A stretch of 64,000 bases of DNA from Streptomyces cinnamoneus (GCF_002939475.1 NZ_PKFQ01000001.1:3965001-4029000); one strand, 5' to 3'. Positions 27,782 through 35,270 are shown, numbered from the stretch's first letter. The notes: generated by a model from the letters alone, not told the origin. Translations and numbers: made by a program.

Positions 27782-28543
27782 GTGGTGGAGCGTACGGAGG
27801 TCAGGACGTACCCGGAGGCTGCGGTTCCGGCCCAACTGCGCTCGCAGGTGGACGCGTTGCGCGAGGAGGCGTGGCCGGGCCTCGGGGGCGGTCACGATCC
27901 CGCGCTGAACGCGGTGACAGTACTGCTGATCGTGGCGCGGGAGGAAGAGCGCGTGGGTGAGGAGGAGGGAGGGGGAGGAGAGGGAGGAGAGGCAGAAAGC
28001 GAGGGCCGAAGTGGCGGCCGTGGCGCGGGAAATGAGAGAAGCGAGGGGCGAGGGGGTGGCCGGGGCGCGGGAAATGAGAGAGGTGAGGGGCGAGAGGGCG
28101 GCCGGGGCGCGGGAAGTGCGGGAAGAGAGCCCCCCGTTGTGGCGGTGCTCGACATCCTCTCCAAGGACATCGAGCACGGTGGACGCACCTACCGGGCGTC
28201 CGGACTGAGCGCCGTCGTCACCGGCGCGGCACACCGGGGCAGCGGACACGGGCGGCAGCTCGTGGCCGCCGCCCGTGAGGTGATCGCGCGAAGCGGTGCG
28301 GACGTGGGCCTCTTCACCTGCGACCGACCGCTACGGGGCTTCTACGAGAGCGCGGGCTGGTCGGTCCTGGAGGGAAGCGTCCTCGTCGGCGGTACGCCCG
28401 ACGCCCCCTTCCCCAGCGACCGGCCGGGCTTCGACAAGGTCACCCTGGCCGGATTCTTCACGGACAGGGCGAAGCGCGACGCGGAAGCCTTCCGGCACAG
28501 CCGCATCGCGCTGTTCCCGGGCGGGATCGACCGGTTGTGGTGA
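27782..28543 (+). CDS. GNAT N-acetyltransferase with a repeat insertion
   Basis: The 253-residue product starts at a GTG with a perfect AAGGAGG eight bases upstream. The acetyl-CoA site is in HRGSGHGRQLVAAARE and the C-terminal beta region is FYESAGWSVLEG. After the strand AVTVLLIVAREEERV, the usual beta-hairpin turn is replaced by about 65 residues of Glu/Gly/Arg/Asn sequence. This ends in repeats of GGRGAGNERSEGRG type before PPVVAVLDILSKDIE resumes the fold. The enzyme could still fold with the insert as a surface loop. The substrate is unknown. Confidence 0.85.
   Translation: MVERTEVRTYPEAAVPAQLRSQVDALREEAWPGLGGGHDPALNAVTVLLIVAREEERVGEEEGGGGEGGEAESEGRSGGRGAGNERSEGRGGGRGAGNERGEGREGGRGAGSAGREPPVVAVLDILSKDIEHGGRTYRASGLSAVVTGAAHRGSGHGRQLVAAAREVIARSGADVGLFTCDRPLRGFYESAGWSVLEGSVLVGGTPDAPFPSDRPGFDKVTLAGFFTDRAKRDAEAFRHSRIALFPGGIDRLW
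28013..28129 (+). repeat. In-frame 42-bp minisatellite inside the GNAT gene
   Basis: Two full units and one partial unit encode GGRGAGNERSEGRG, GGRGAGNERGEGRE and GGRGAGSAGRE. The unit length is a multiple of three, so copy-number change keeps the frame. The preceding 60 bases are almost pure purine and encode an acidic/glycine stretch. Confidence 0.88.
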
Positions 28544-28549
28544 GAGGGG

Positions 28550-28741
28550 TTACGGCTGCTGGTCGTCCCGCTTCTGCTGGGAGCCGAGCTGCTCGTTGAG
28601 CTTCTGCTGGGCCGTGTCGACCTGGCTCTGGTACTTGTTCTGCGTCCGCGCGTCGAACGCGTCGCCGGCCTTCTCCACCCCCTGCCGCGTCTGATCGGGG
28701 TGGGACTTCAGCAGCCCCTTGAGCTTGTCGAGCATGGACAT
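28550..28741 (-). CDS. MT0933-like small antitoxin protein
   Basis: The true gene is a 63-residue frame (begins MSMLDKLKGLLKSHPDQ) with AAGGAGG seven bases before the ATG; a longer open frame upstream is not coding. The Lys-rich amphipathic helix and the phrase EKAGDAFDARTQNKY match the MT0933/Rv0909 antitoxin family of actinobacteria. No recognisable toxin gene is adjacent. It may be an orphan antitoxin or have another role, and the family is often expressed abundantly in Streptomyces. Confidence 0.82.
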   Translation of the reverse strand: MSMLDKLKGLLKSHPDQTRQGVEKAGDAFDARTQNKYQSQVDTAQQKLNEQLGSQQKRDDQQP

Positions 28742-28969
28742 GGCTGTCCTCCTTAGGAACGCCTGACTCACCCAGGATCGCCGTGTTCCACCGCCCCCGC
28801 ATCCCAGGAAGGGGGCGCCCGAGGGGCCACCGGGGGGCGCACGGATCGCACCGGGGCCCGGTGGGACGGGGGCGGGGCCCGCGGGGGAACCCCGGCTCAA
28901 CCGCCTGGCGGATGTCTCTCGTCCGGGAGGGCGACGTACGTCCGCGAGGCCGGATGCGACGTTCGTTCC

Positions 28970-30067
28970 ATGACCGAAGTCGCACGATCGATGACCGTGA
29001 AGGTGAACGGACGGGGCGAAGGCCGGGGCGAAGGAGGGAGCGACGGCCCGGGCGCGGGGCCGGGCCGGGTGGCGTACCTGACGCTGGGCTGGGCCCTGGT
29101 CCAGGGCGCGTTCGCCGCGGGCTGCGCCCTGGCCGGCACTCCGCTGTTCCGCCGTGGCGACAACCCGGCGCCGGCCGGCCTGGACTGGCTCGTCGCGGCG
29201 GCCGCCGTCCTGGCGGTGCTCGCGGCGACCGGTGCGGTGCGGTGGGGGGACCGGCGCTCTGTGCGGGTCCTGCTGCGGGTGAGCTGTGTGCTGGCCATGC
29301 TCTCGGCGTTCAGCCTGCTCATGGACGTCTTGATGCTGCTGCTCGACGGCGGCGTCGACAGCGTGCCGTCCACCGTGCACCACACCTTGGGGATGGTGGG
29401 CGCGGTGCTGCTCGCCGCGACGCTGCACGGGCTGCGCACCCGTGGCGGCACGCTGTGCGCACGGTGCGGCGGTGCCGCGCACGAGACGGCCGTCTTGCCG
29501 GAGCCGTCCGTGGCGCCGCGGCGCGTACGGCTCGCGGCCTACGCGGGGACGGCTGCGTTCGTGCCGTACGCGGCCATGAAGCTGGCGTGGGCGTCGGGCG
29601 GGACGTTCGCCGGTGTGACGGGTGCGGAGATGATCGAGAAGTCGAAGGAGAACGGCGCTTCCGGCCTGTGGCTCACGCTGGAGGGTTGGGGCCTCGACCC
29701 CACCGCGCTGCTGGCGGCGCTCGGCGTCTTCCTGCTCTTCGGCCTCGTGCGCCCGTGGGGCCAGGTCTTCCCCCGCTGGACGCTGCTGCTGGCGGGCCGG
29801 CGGGTGCCGCGCTGGCTCCCCCTGACCCCCGCGCTGATCGGCGCCGGGACGCTGGCGCCGTACGGGGTGGCCGGCGTCTGCGGGGCGGCGCTGGGAACGG
29901 CGGGCGTGCTGCACGTCCCGAAGGGCGACTTCCCCTCGCCTGCCGACGTGCTGCTGGTGTCCTGGATCGGCCTGGGCGCCTTCGCCGTCTACGGCGTCGC
30001 GCTGGCGCTGGCGGCGCGCTCGTACTGGGTGCGGACGCGGGCGCGGTGCGCCGAAAATCTCGCCTGA
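28970..30067 (+). CDS. Polytopic membrane protein of unknown function
   Basis: A 365-residue protein with about eight hydrophobic segments. A CxxC pair (TLCARCGGAAH) in the loop between the first and second halves could bind metal. It begins with a Gly/Glu-rich hydrophilic stretch. The ATG at 28970 lacks a clear ribosome binding site, and an in-frame ATG at 28991 is equally possible. No transporter or enzyme motif is visible. Its stop is about 30 bases before the leader of the ThrRS paralogue. Confidence 0.78.
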   Translation: MTEVARSMTVKVNGRGEGRGEGGSDGPGAGPGRVAYLTLGWALVQGAFAAGCALAGTPLFRRGDNPAPAGLDWLVAAAAVLAVLAATGAVRWGDRRSVRVLLRVSCVLAMLSAFSLLMDVLMLLLDGGVDSVPSTVHHTLGMVGAVLLAATLHGLRTRGGTLCARCGGAAHETAVLPEPSVAPRRVRLAAYAGTAAFVPYAAMKLAWASGGTFAGVTGAEMIEKSKENGASGLWLTLEGWGLDPTALLAALGVFLLFGLVRPWGQVFPRWTLLLAGRRVPRWLPLTPALIGAGTLAPYGVAGVCGAALGTAGVLHVPKGDFPSPADVLLVSWIGLGAFAVYGVALALAARSYWVRTRARCAENLA

Positions 30068-30092
30068 CGAGCGCAGTTCGCTCTGCTACGGT
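30064..30092 (+). promoter_or_regulatory. Promoter for the Thr-rich leader and ThrRS paralogue
   Basis: CTGACG (30064-30069) and TACGGT (30087-30092) are separated by 17 bases. The predicted start falls at or next to the GTG at 30100, suggesting a leaderless transcript. Confidence 0.55.
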
Positions 30093-30099
30093 GATCGGC

Positions 30100-30156
30100 G
30101 TGAAGCGCGCTGGTCTGTTCATGACGACGACGCCGGAGAGTGTCCCGGCGCGCTGA
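30100..30156 (+). CDS. Thr-rich leader peptide for transcription attenuation
   Basis: A possible 18-residue peptide VKRAGLFMTTTPESVPAR contains three consecutive ACG threonine codons. It ends 15 bases before a strong hairpin, and the downstream gene is a threonyl-tRNA synthetase paralogue. That combination is the classic layout of ribosome-mediated attenuation. The GTG at 30100 would be translated leaderless; an ATG at 30121 is in the same frame. An AGCGCGC segment in the leader can pair with GCGCGCT at its end (7 bp), enclosing the Thr codons. Confidence 0.6.
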   Translation: MKRAGLFMTTTPESVPAR

Positions 30157-30171
30157 CAGCTGTCTTTGTCC

Positions 30172-30201
30172 GAAGCCCCGGGGCGAGTGCCCCGGGGCTT
30201 C
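30172..30201 (+). terminator. Attenuator hairpin upstream of the ThrRS paralogue
   Basis: The perfect 13-bp arms GAAGCCCCGGGGC and GCCCCGGGGCTTC surround loop GAGT. The loop and flanking bases GGCGAGTG (30182-30189) are exactly complementary to CACTCGCC at 30212-30219, so an alternative fold exists. The structure lies wholly within the 5' leader of the synthetase gene. Confidence 0.7.
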
Positions 30202-30242
30202 GCCGTCTGGTCACTCGCCGCGGAATCCACGAGGAGACCACG

Positions 30243-31289
30243 ATGCACGACCACCGCAAGCTCGGCCGCGAACTGAACCTCTTCGACACCGACCCCCTCA
30301 TGGGCGCGGGCCTGCCGTACTGGCTGCCCGACGGCGCGGTCCTGCGGCACACCCTGGAGGAGTTCGTCCGCGACGCCGAGCGCCGTGCGGGCTACCGCCA
30401 CGTGTACTCGCCGGTGCTGGGCAAGCGCGAGTTGTACGAGATCTCGGGGCACTGGGACCACTACAGCGAGGACATGTTCCCCCCGATGGGCCTCGGCGGT
30501 GAGCAGGTCGTCCTACGGCCAAGCCTCTGCCCCCACCACGCTCTGATCTACCGTTCCCGCGCGCACAGCTACCGCGAACTGCCCTTGAGGCTCGCCGAGC
30601 TGGGAGGCATGTACCGCTCCGAACTCTCGGGTGTGCTGGGCGGACTGACCCGCGTGCGCGCCATCCAGCTGAACGACGGGCACGTCTTCTGCACCCTCGA
30701 CCAGGTCGCGGACGAGGCGCGGGCGGCGCTTGAGCTGATAGGCCGCGCGTACGACACCCTCGGCGTCCGCGTGGCCCGCTACCGGCTGTCGCTGCCGGGC
30801 GAGGGCGGCAAGTACGTGGCCGACCCCGGGATGTGGCGGCGCGCTTCCCTCCAGTACGTCGGCGCGGACGGCTCCCAGCACCGGCCGGTGATGGTCCACC
30901 GCGCGGTCATCGGCAGCATGGAACGGGCGGTGGCCCACCTCATCGAGCTGTACGGCGGTGCATTCCCGGCCTGGCTGGCCCCGGTGCAGGTGGTGGCGCT
31001 ACCGGTGTCGAAGGCCGAGGTCGGCGAGGCCGAGGAGTTCGTGCGGCGGTGCGTGGAAAGGGGGCTGCGCGCGGAGGCCAGGGGCCCGGAGCACGGCACC
31101 CTGGGCGCGCGGGTCCGCTCGGCCCGCCTGGTGCCGTACCAGGCGGTCATCGGCCCCCGGGAGGCCACCGACGGCCTGGTGGCCCTGCGGCTGCGGGACG
31201 GCCGGCGGCTGGACCCCCTGCCGGCTGGGGAGGCGCTGGGGCGGATCAAGGGCGTGGTGGTGTCACGGAGGGGGGAACTGTGGGGGTGA
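30243..31289 (+). CDS. Threonyl-tRNA synthetase paralogue lacking editing domains and part of the core
   Basis: The 348-residue protein corresponds to the class II catalytic and anticodon-binding parts of ThrRS. It lacks the N-terminal TGS and editing domains. It keeps DHRKLGRELNLFD, motif 2 around MYRSELSG, motif 3 in HRAVIGSMERAV, and counterparts of all three zinc ligands (Cys in SLCPHH, His in NDGHVF, His in MVHRAV). Between GMWRRASLQ and YVGADGSQ it lacks roughly 55 residues found in E. coli ThrRS, including the block with AFYGPK and QLDF that contacts threonine and adenylate. It may be inactive, altered in specificity, or regulatory. GAGGAG precedes the ATG. Confidence 0.85.
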   Translation: MHDHRKLGRELNLFDTDPLMGAGLPYWLPDGAVLRHTLEEFVRDAERRAGYRHVYSPVLGKRELYEISGHWDHYSEDMFPPMGLGGEQVVLRPSLCPHHALIYRSRAHSYRELPLRLAELGGMYRSELSGVLGGLTRVRAIQLNDGHVFCTLDQVADEARAALELIGRAYDTLGVRVARYRLSLPGEGGKYVADPGMWRRASLQYVGADGSQHRPVMVHRAVIGSMERAVAHLIELYGGAFPAWLAPVQVVALPVSKAEVGEAEEFVRRCVERGLRAEARGPEHGTLGARVRSARLVPYQAVIGPREATDGLVALRLRDGRRLDPLPAGEALGRIKGVVVSRRGELWG

Positions 31290-31397
31290 GGAGGGCGGGG
31301 TGAATGGCGGAGCGGGGGGTGCCGGTGCTCCGGGGGGGTGCCCCTATGGGTTTCGTCAACCTGTGGGGGCGGGGTGGTGAGGGGCCGCCGGGTGGGG

Positions 31398-31844
31398 CTA
31401 GCAGTCGCCCAGGTTCACCAGCGACCCGGCGTTCGAGTGCGTGACGTACACCATGATCAACTCCATGGGGACCGCCAGGACGTTGAGGCACAGGAAGAGG
31501 AACACGCTGATGTAGGTCAGAATCGCCGGCCAGCTGTCCCCGAGCCGATCGCGGTACTGCCGGCGGATCCGTTTGATGAGCACTACGCCTACCACCACCG
31601 CCGCCAATCCGAGGGCCAGCCCGGCCCATGCGGCCACGTATTCCGCATTCGGGAAGGGCATGTGCCGGCATGCGTCCTGCTGCCGGTGGGCCCAGTCGTT
31701 CTCGATGTCCTCCGAGTGCAGGGAAGCTGCGGGCCCCGCAACGGTCAGGAGCGGGACCGACAGTGCGGCGACCAGCATGCCGGGCGTGATGCGACGCTGG
31801 AGCGCAGCGTTGTCGAGTGAGTCCCCGGAGGGTGAAGTAGCCAT
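31398..31844 (-). CDS. Small membrane protein, second copy of the immunity-like gene
   Basis: A 148-residue protein with about three to four hydrophobic segments. It is homologous to the product of 32188-32625: both share an ..DW..RQQ.AC.. loop, a ..AWaG.ALG.. helix, a basic RRIR-type cytoplasmic loop and the ending LGDC. Its ATG overlaps the stop of the toxin-tip fragment as TGATG, exactly as the other copy overlaps the full toxin stop. The repeated gene order suggests an immunity protein against the amidase-type effector; this is inferred. Confidence 0.78.
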   Translation of the reverse strand: MATSPSGDSLDNAALQRRITPGMLVAALSVPLLTVAGPAASLHSEDIENDWAHRQQDACRHMPFPNAEYVAAWAGLALGLAAVVVGVVLIKRIRRQYRDRLGDSWPAILTYISVFLFLCLNVLAVPMELIMVYVTHSNAGSLVNLGDC

Positions 31845-32137
31845 CAGTGCCAGTTCGGTTGCGGTCGGACAATGCGAATGCGTTGCTCACCGCTGTTGTT
31901 GGTGGCAATGTGCGCTCGTGCTTCCAGACTGACGTTCTGCCACGAACTCGTGTGTCCAGTCAGTTTGATGTCGCCGTCAGGCGTGACCGAGGTGACGACG
32001 GCGGCGTGGTAGGTCTCGCCTTGGGGCTCGCCGCCCTTGCCAGGGTCTTCGGCCACCTGTTCGCAGAAGATGAGGTCGTCAGGGCGCGCTTGCGACCTCG
32101 GTACTTCTCCCACCGTTGTCCGTGAGGAAGGTCCGCC
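31844..32137 (-). pseudogene. Orphan, frameshifted C-terminal tip of the amidase-type effector
   Basis: The 3' part reads as 89 residues (from a GTG at 32113) nearly identical to the last 90 residues of the effector at 32625-33929 (shared phrase DPGKGGEPQGETYHAAVVTS). DNA similarity runs on upstream to about 32137, but a two-base deletion near 32113 shifts the frame. It keeps the catalytic-type His but lacks the cysteine region. I read it as a displaced toxin tip left by recombination, not as a functional enzyme. Confidence 0.8.
31974..32059. repeat. 86-bp perfect direct repeat (copy 1)
   Basis: Every base is identical to 32755-32840, 781 bases away, within two otherwise diverged copies of the toxin tip. 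Such a conserved patch suggests recent duplication or gene conversion. Confidence 0.9.
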
Positions 32138-32187
32138 GAGGGCCGGACCGTTCCCGCATGGTCGCGTCGCCCGTCCCAGCAGGGGAG

Positions 32188-32625
32188 CTATCCGCAGTCG
32201 CCCAGAACCGAGCCCGACCCGTCAGACGAGAACGCGGCGTACAGCATGAACAGCTCCAGCAGAATGGCCAGCGCATTGGCCCCGACGCTGAGGTAGGCGA
32301 TCAGCCCGGGCCACGTCTCGCCGAGTCGGACGCCGTGCCGCCGACGGGTCCGCCGGGCGAGCAGCACGCAGAGGATCACCGCTGCCACGCCGAGGGCCGG
32401 CCCTCCCCACGCGACCACGAATTCCATCTGCGGCCGGGCCATGATCCGGCACGCCGCCTGTTGCCGGTCGACCCAGTCCTCGTGGATGACCTGCACGTAC
32501 AACGAGCTGATCACGCCGAGGGCGGTCACGACCGGGACGAGTAGTGCCGCTATCCCCGCGCCCAGCGGGAGGTGGCGCTTCTGCGGGGTGTCGGGGAGTG
32601 TGGCGGAGGTGGGTGGAGTGTCCAT
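32188..32625 (-). CDS. Small membrane protein, putative immunity protein of the amidase effector
   Basis: A 145-residue protein starting MDTPPTSATL, with an N-terminal membrane segment, a short extracytoplasmic region with DWVDRQQAACR, and two to three further helices. The ATG overlaps the effector stop codon (TGATG), so it is made in step with the effector. A homologue follows the orphan tip downstream. Neither copy resembles a known transporter. An immunity role against a cell-wall or secreted amidase is inferred from gene order. Confidence 0.78.
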   Translation of the reverse strand: MDTPPTSATLPDTPQKRHLPLGAGIAALLVPVVTALGVISSLYVQVIHEDWVDRQQAACRIMARPQMEFVVAWGGPALGVAAVILCVLLARRTRRRHGVRLGETWPGLIAYLSVGANALAILLELFMLYAAFSSDGSGSVLGDCG

Positions 32626-33929
32626 CAGTACCAGTTCGGATGCGGTCGGACGATGTGGATGCGTTGCTCGCCGTGGTTTCGGGTGGCGACGTGCTCCCGG
32701 GCCTCCAGGCTCACGTTCTGCCATTCGCCCGTGTGTTGGCTCAGTTTGATGTCACCGTCAGGCGTGACCGAGGTGACGACGGCGGCGTGGTAGGTCTCGC
32801 CTTGGGGCTCGCCGCCCTTGCCAGGGTCTTCGGCCACCTGCTCGTAGAAGATGAGGTCGCCAGGGCGCGCCTGCGACCTCGGGACTTCCTCACCACCGTT
32901 GTCCGTGAGGAAGTTCCGCAGGTATTTGGCCGATGCCCAGGAACGCGAGTGGTACGCCCGCTGGTCCCACCAGTCGATGCCTATGCCGCTCTCCCGGCCC
33001 CAGGTGTTGTCACCGCGAGGGCCCAACCAAGTGTCGAACTTCTTCTGCATGCCGCCGGCTTCGAGAGCGGACGAGGCGAAGTTGGCACAGTTGTTCTCGA
33101 ACTTGAGGTCGTCGGGCTTGTTCCAGTGGTCCAGCGCGTAGCGGACCATCTCGACGCGGTCGATCTTGCCGTCGCGGCCCCGGATCTCCTTCCCGACGTC
33201 GTCGGGAAGGCCCGTGAGGTCGGCGATGGTCACAGGGTCCGCCAGCATCAGCGCCTTGTGCTGCTCCGGCGTCAGCCCGTCCCACCAGGCGCGGACGAGG
33301 TGCGGGTCCTTGCCGACCGGAATGCTCCCCCTGATCATGTCGATCTCAAGGTGGGCGGTCTCGGTTTCGATGTAGTTGTGGGCCACGTTCGTGTCGGAAA
33401 CGTTGATCTTCGTCGCCAGCTTGTCCAGCTCCGCGGACGCCTTCTTGTCCGCTTGGGACGCCTGCCGCAACGCCTCGTCGATGAGGTCGTTGACCTCGGA
33501 TATGTGGCCCTGTTCCTTCTTGTAGTCGTCGCGTACGTTCTGCGGGATGTTGGGGCCCACGGGTGCGGCGCCCGAGTACGCGCCCACGGCGCGGCCGTCC
33601 TGGATGTGCAGTCCGTACTCCGCCGCGAGTTCGGCCGCGTGGAACAGCGTGCGCTGGGACCACTCCATCGACGACGCCAGACCGTCGATGATCATGGCGA
33701 CGCCCTTGATGATGTCGCCGCCGGCCTCAAGGCGGTCGGCCAGGTCGTGCAGGCGCTTGCTCGCCTTCTTGCCCGTGGCGTCCGCCCAGTGATCGTCAAG
33801 CGGCTTCTTGCCCTGCTCCCGGACGTCGTCCGCGGCGGTCGAGGAGCGCCGGGAGAGGGCGATCCAGTCGTCGGCCGCCTTCTTCCACTGGTCGACGTGG
33901 CAGCTGTGCAGGTCGTTGTACGAGACCAC
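32625..33929 (-). CDS. Type VII-associated effector with C-terminal amidase_6-like domain
   Basis: The 434-residue product begins MVSYNDLHSCHVDQW from a GTG two bases after the WXG100-like gene. The N-terminal 230 residues are helical with WXG-type features, as in long type VII substrates. The C-terminal domain has FENNCANFASSALEAGG (Cys281) and GETYHAAVVTSVTPDG (His381), the arrangement of amidase_6 and related papain-fold cysteine hydrolases. A peptidoglycan amidase or toxin role is inferred. No ESX secretion machinery is encoded in the window. Confidence 0.82.
   Translation of the reverse strand: MVSYNDLHSCHVDQWKKAADDWIALSRRSSTAADDVREQGKKPLDDHWADATGKKASKRLHDLADRLEAGGDIIKGVAMIIDGLASSMEWSQRTLFHAAELAAEYGLHIQDGRAVGAYSGAAPVGPNIPQNVRDDYKKEQGHISEVNDLIDEALRQASQADKKASAELDKLATKINVSDTNVAHNYIETETAHLEIDMIRGSIPVGKDPHLVRAWWDGLTPEQHKALMLADPVTIADLTGLPDDVGKEIRGRDGKIDRVEMVRYALDHWNKPDDLKFENNCANFASSALEAGGMQKKFDTWLGPRGDNTWGRESGIGIDWWDQRAYHSRSWASAKYLRNFLTDNGGEEVPRSQARPGDLIFYEQVAEDPGKGGEPQGETYHAAVVTSVTPDGDIKLSQHTGEWQNVSLEAREHVATRNHGEQRIHIVRPHPNWY
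32755..32840. repeat. 86-bp perfect direct repeat (copy 2)
   Basis: This is the partner of 31974-32059 and lies inside the intact effector gene, around the catalytic His region. Confidence 0.9.
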
Positions 33930-33931
33930 GG

Positions 33932-34255
33932 TCAGTCCTTCGCGAAGTCGTCGAGGCCGTGCTGGAGCCTGCGCATGGCGTCCTTCGCCTGCTTGTCCGT
34001 GGCGTCGTAGTCGTTGGCCGCACCGTGGAGGTTCTCGGCCATGCTGTTCATCTGCTTGGCCAGGTCGATCATGTGGTTCTCCCACGCGGCCGCACAGCGC
34101 TTCAGCGCACCAGCCGAGGCCCAGCCGTGGTCGTTGTCGGCCACCTTCTCGCTGGAGTCGAGGGATTTGCCCAGGTTTTCCACTGCCTTCCCGGCAGCGT
34201 CCTCGGTCCCGTTCCCGCCCCGACGCACCTGGTGCGTCTTGATGTCTATGTCCAT
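33932..34255 (-). CDS. WXG100-like small helical protein
   Basis: The 107-residue protein is predicted to be a helical hairpin: SLDSSEKVADNDHGWASAG forms the turn region and LHGAANDYDATDKQA ends the second helix. It has no signal peptide. Size, heptad-like pattern and position two bases upstream of the effector suggest an ESX/WXG100 partner that chaperones or is co-secreted with it. A canonical W-x-G is not present; HGW and AAWENH are the nearest aromatic positions. A GGGGG-type site precedes the ATG. Confidence 0.75.
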   Translation of the reverse strand: MDIDIKTHQVRRGGNGTEDAAGKAVENLGKSLDSSEKVADNDHGWASAGALKRCAAAWENHMIDLAKQMNSMAENLHGAANDYDATDKQAKDAMRRLQHGLDDFAKD

Positions 34256-34368
34256 ACCCTGCCCCCGTAATTAGCCCGATCAGCTTAATCGAGCTCGCGC
34301 CGCCCACCGCGCGCGGGCGGCGCCGCGTGCACCTACCGTGGAAAGGTCGGAAAGGGGTGAGTCGCACC

Positions 34369-35205
34369 ATGACCGATTTTCCGGAAGGCACGCCCTGCTG
34401 GGCGGACGCCATGTTCAAGGACGTCGAGGGCGCCAAGCGTTTCTACGGCGAGCTGTTCGGCTGGACCTTCGGGGAGGCCGCCAGCGAGTACGGCAACTAC
34501 ACCCAGGCCCACTCCGACGGCAAAGCCGTCGCCGCCGTCGTCCCGACCATGCCAGGCGGCGACGAATCGCCCTCCGCCTGGTGTCTGTACTTCGCGTCCG
34601 ACGACGTCCACCGGACCGCCGAGGAGATCAAGAACGCGGGCGGTGCCCTGCTCATGGAGCCCATGCAGGTCGGCTCGTTCGGGTCGATGGTGATCGCCAA
34701 GGAGCCCAGCGGCGCCGTCTTCGGCGTCTGGCAGGCGGCCGGGCACCGGGGCTTCGAGAAGACGGACGAGCCCGGCTCGTACTGCTGGGCCGAGCTCTTC
34801 ACGCGCGAGCCCGCCAAGGCAGACGACTTCCTCAAGAAGGTCTTCCCCTATGGCGCGCAGAAGGTGGAGTGCGACGACTCTCCCGAGACCCAGGGCATGG
34901 ACTTCAAGGTCTTCAGCCTAGGTGGCGGCGGACAGGACGGTCAGGACCGTCCGGTGCTGGGCCGCATGAAGATGGGGGACGAGTTCCCGAAGGACATTCC
35001 CGCTTACATCCAGGTCTATTTCAGCGTGCCGAACTGCGACGCCGCGGTCGAAACCGCCCAACGGCTCGGCGGACGCCTGTACTTCGGACCGATGGACAGC
35101 CCGTTCGGCCGTTTCGCCGCGCTCAGCGACCCGCAGGGCGCCGCCTTCGCTGTGCTCGACGCGAGCACGAAGGTCGGGGAGATGCCGCGGATGACGGCGG
35201 CGTAG
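34369..35205 (+). CDS. VOC (glyoxalase/bleomycin-resistance) superfamily protein
   Basis: The 278-residue protein holds two tandem VOC modules (about residues 6-125 and 130-265). The first begins TPCWADAMFKDVEGAKRFYGELFGW and the second SYCWAELFTREPAKADDFLKKVF. Such two-module proteins are common in actinobacteria near stress or antibiotic genes, but the substrate cannot be read from sequence. The ATG has an AAGGGG site. It stands alone. Confidence 0.9.
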   Translation: MTDFPEGTPCWADAMFKDVEGAKRFYGELFGWTFGEAASEYGNYTQAHSDGKAVAAVVPTMPGGDESPSAWCLYFASDDVHRTAEEIKNAGGALLMEPMQVGSFGSMVIAKEPSGAVFGVWQAAGHRGFEKTDEPGSYCWAELFTREPAKADDFLKKVFPYGAQKVECDDSPETQGMDFKVFSLGGGGQDGQDRPVLGRMKMGDEFPKDIPAYIQVYFSVPNCDAAVETAQRLGGRLYFGPMDSPFGRFAALSDPQGAAFAVLDASTKVGEMPRMTAA

Positions 35206-35270
35206 GGAGGCAGGAGGCCGGAGGCCGGAGGCAGAGGTGAGGTAGAGGAGTAGAGGAGAGGCGTAGGGGC
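35206..35270 (+). repeat. Purine-rich low-complexity tract
   Basis: Short GAGGCCG/GAGGCAG units and GAGGAGTA-type units repeat directly after the VOC stop. The strand is almost free of C and T in parts. It is probably slippage-derived. Confidence 0.6.

Noticed and set aside
27782..28741. GNAT plus MT0933 antitoxin as a GNAT-type toxin-antitoxin pair
   Set aside because: The two genes converge rather than form an operon, and known GNAT toxin systems use RHH antitoxins; kept only as a question.
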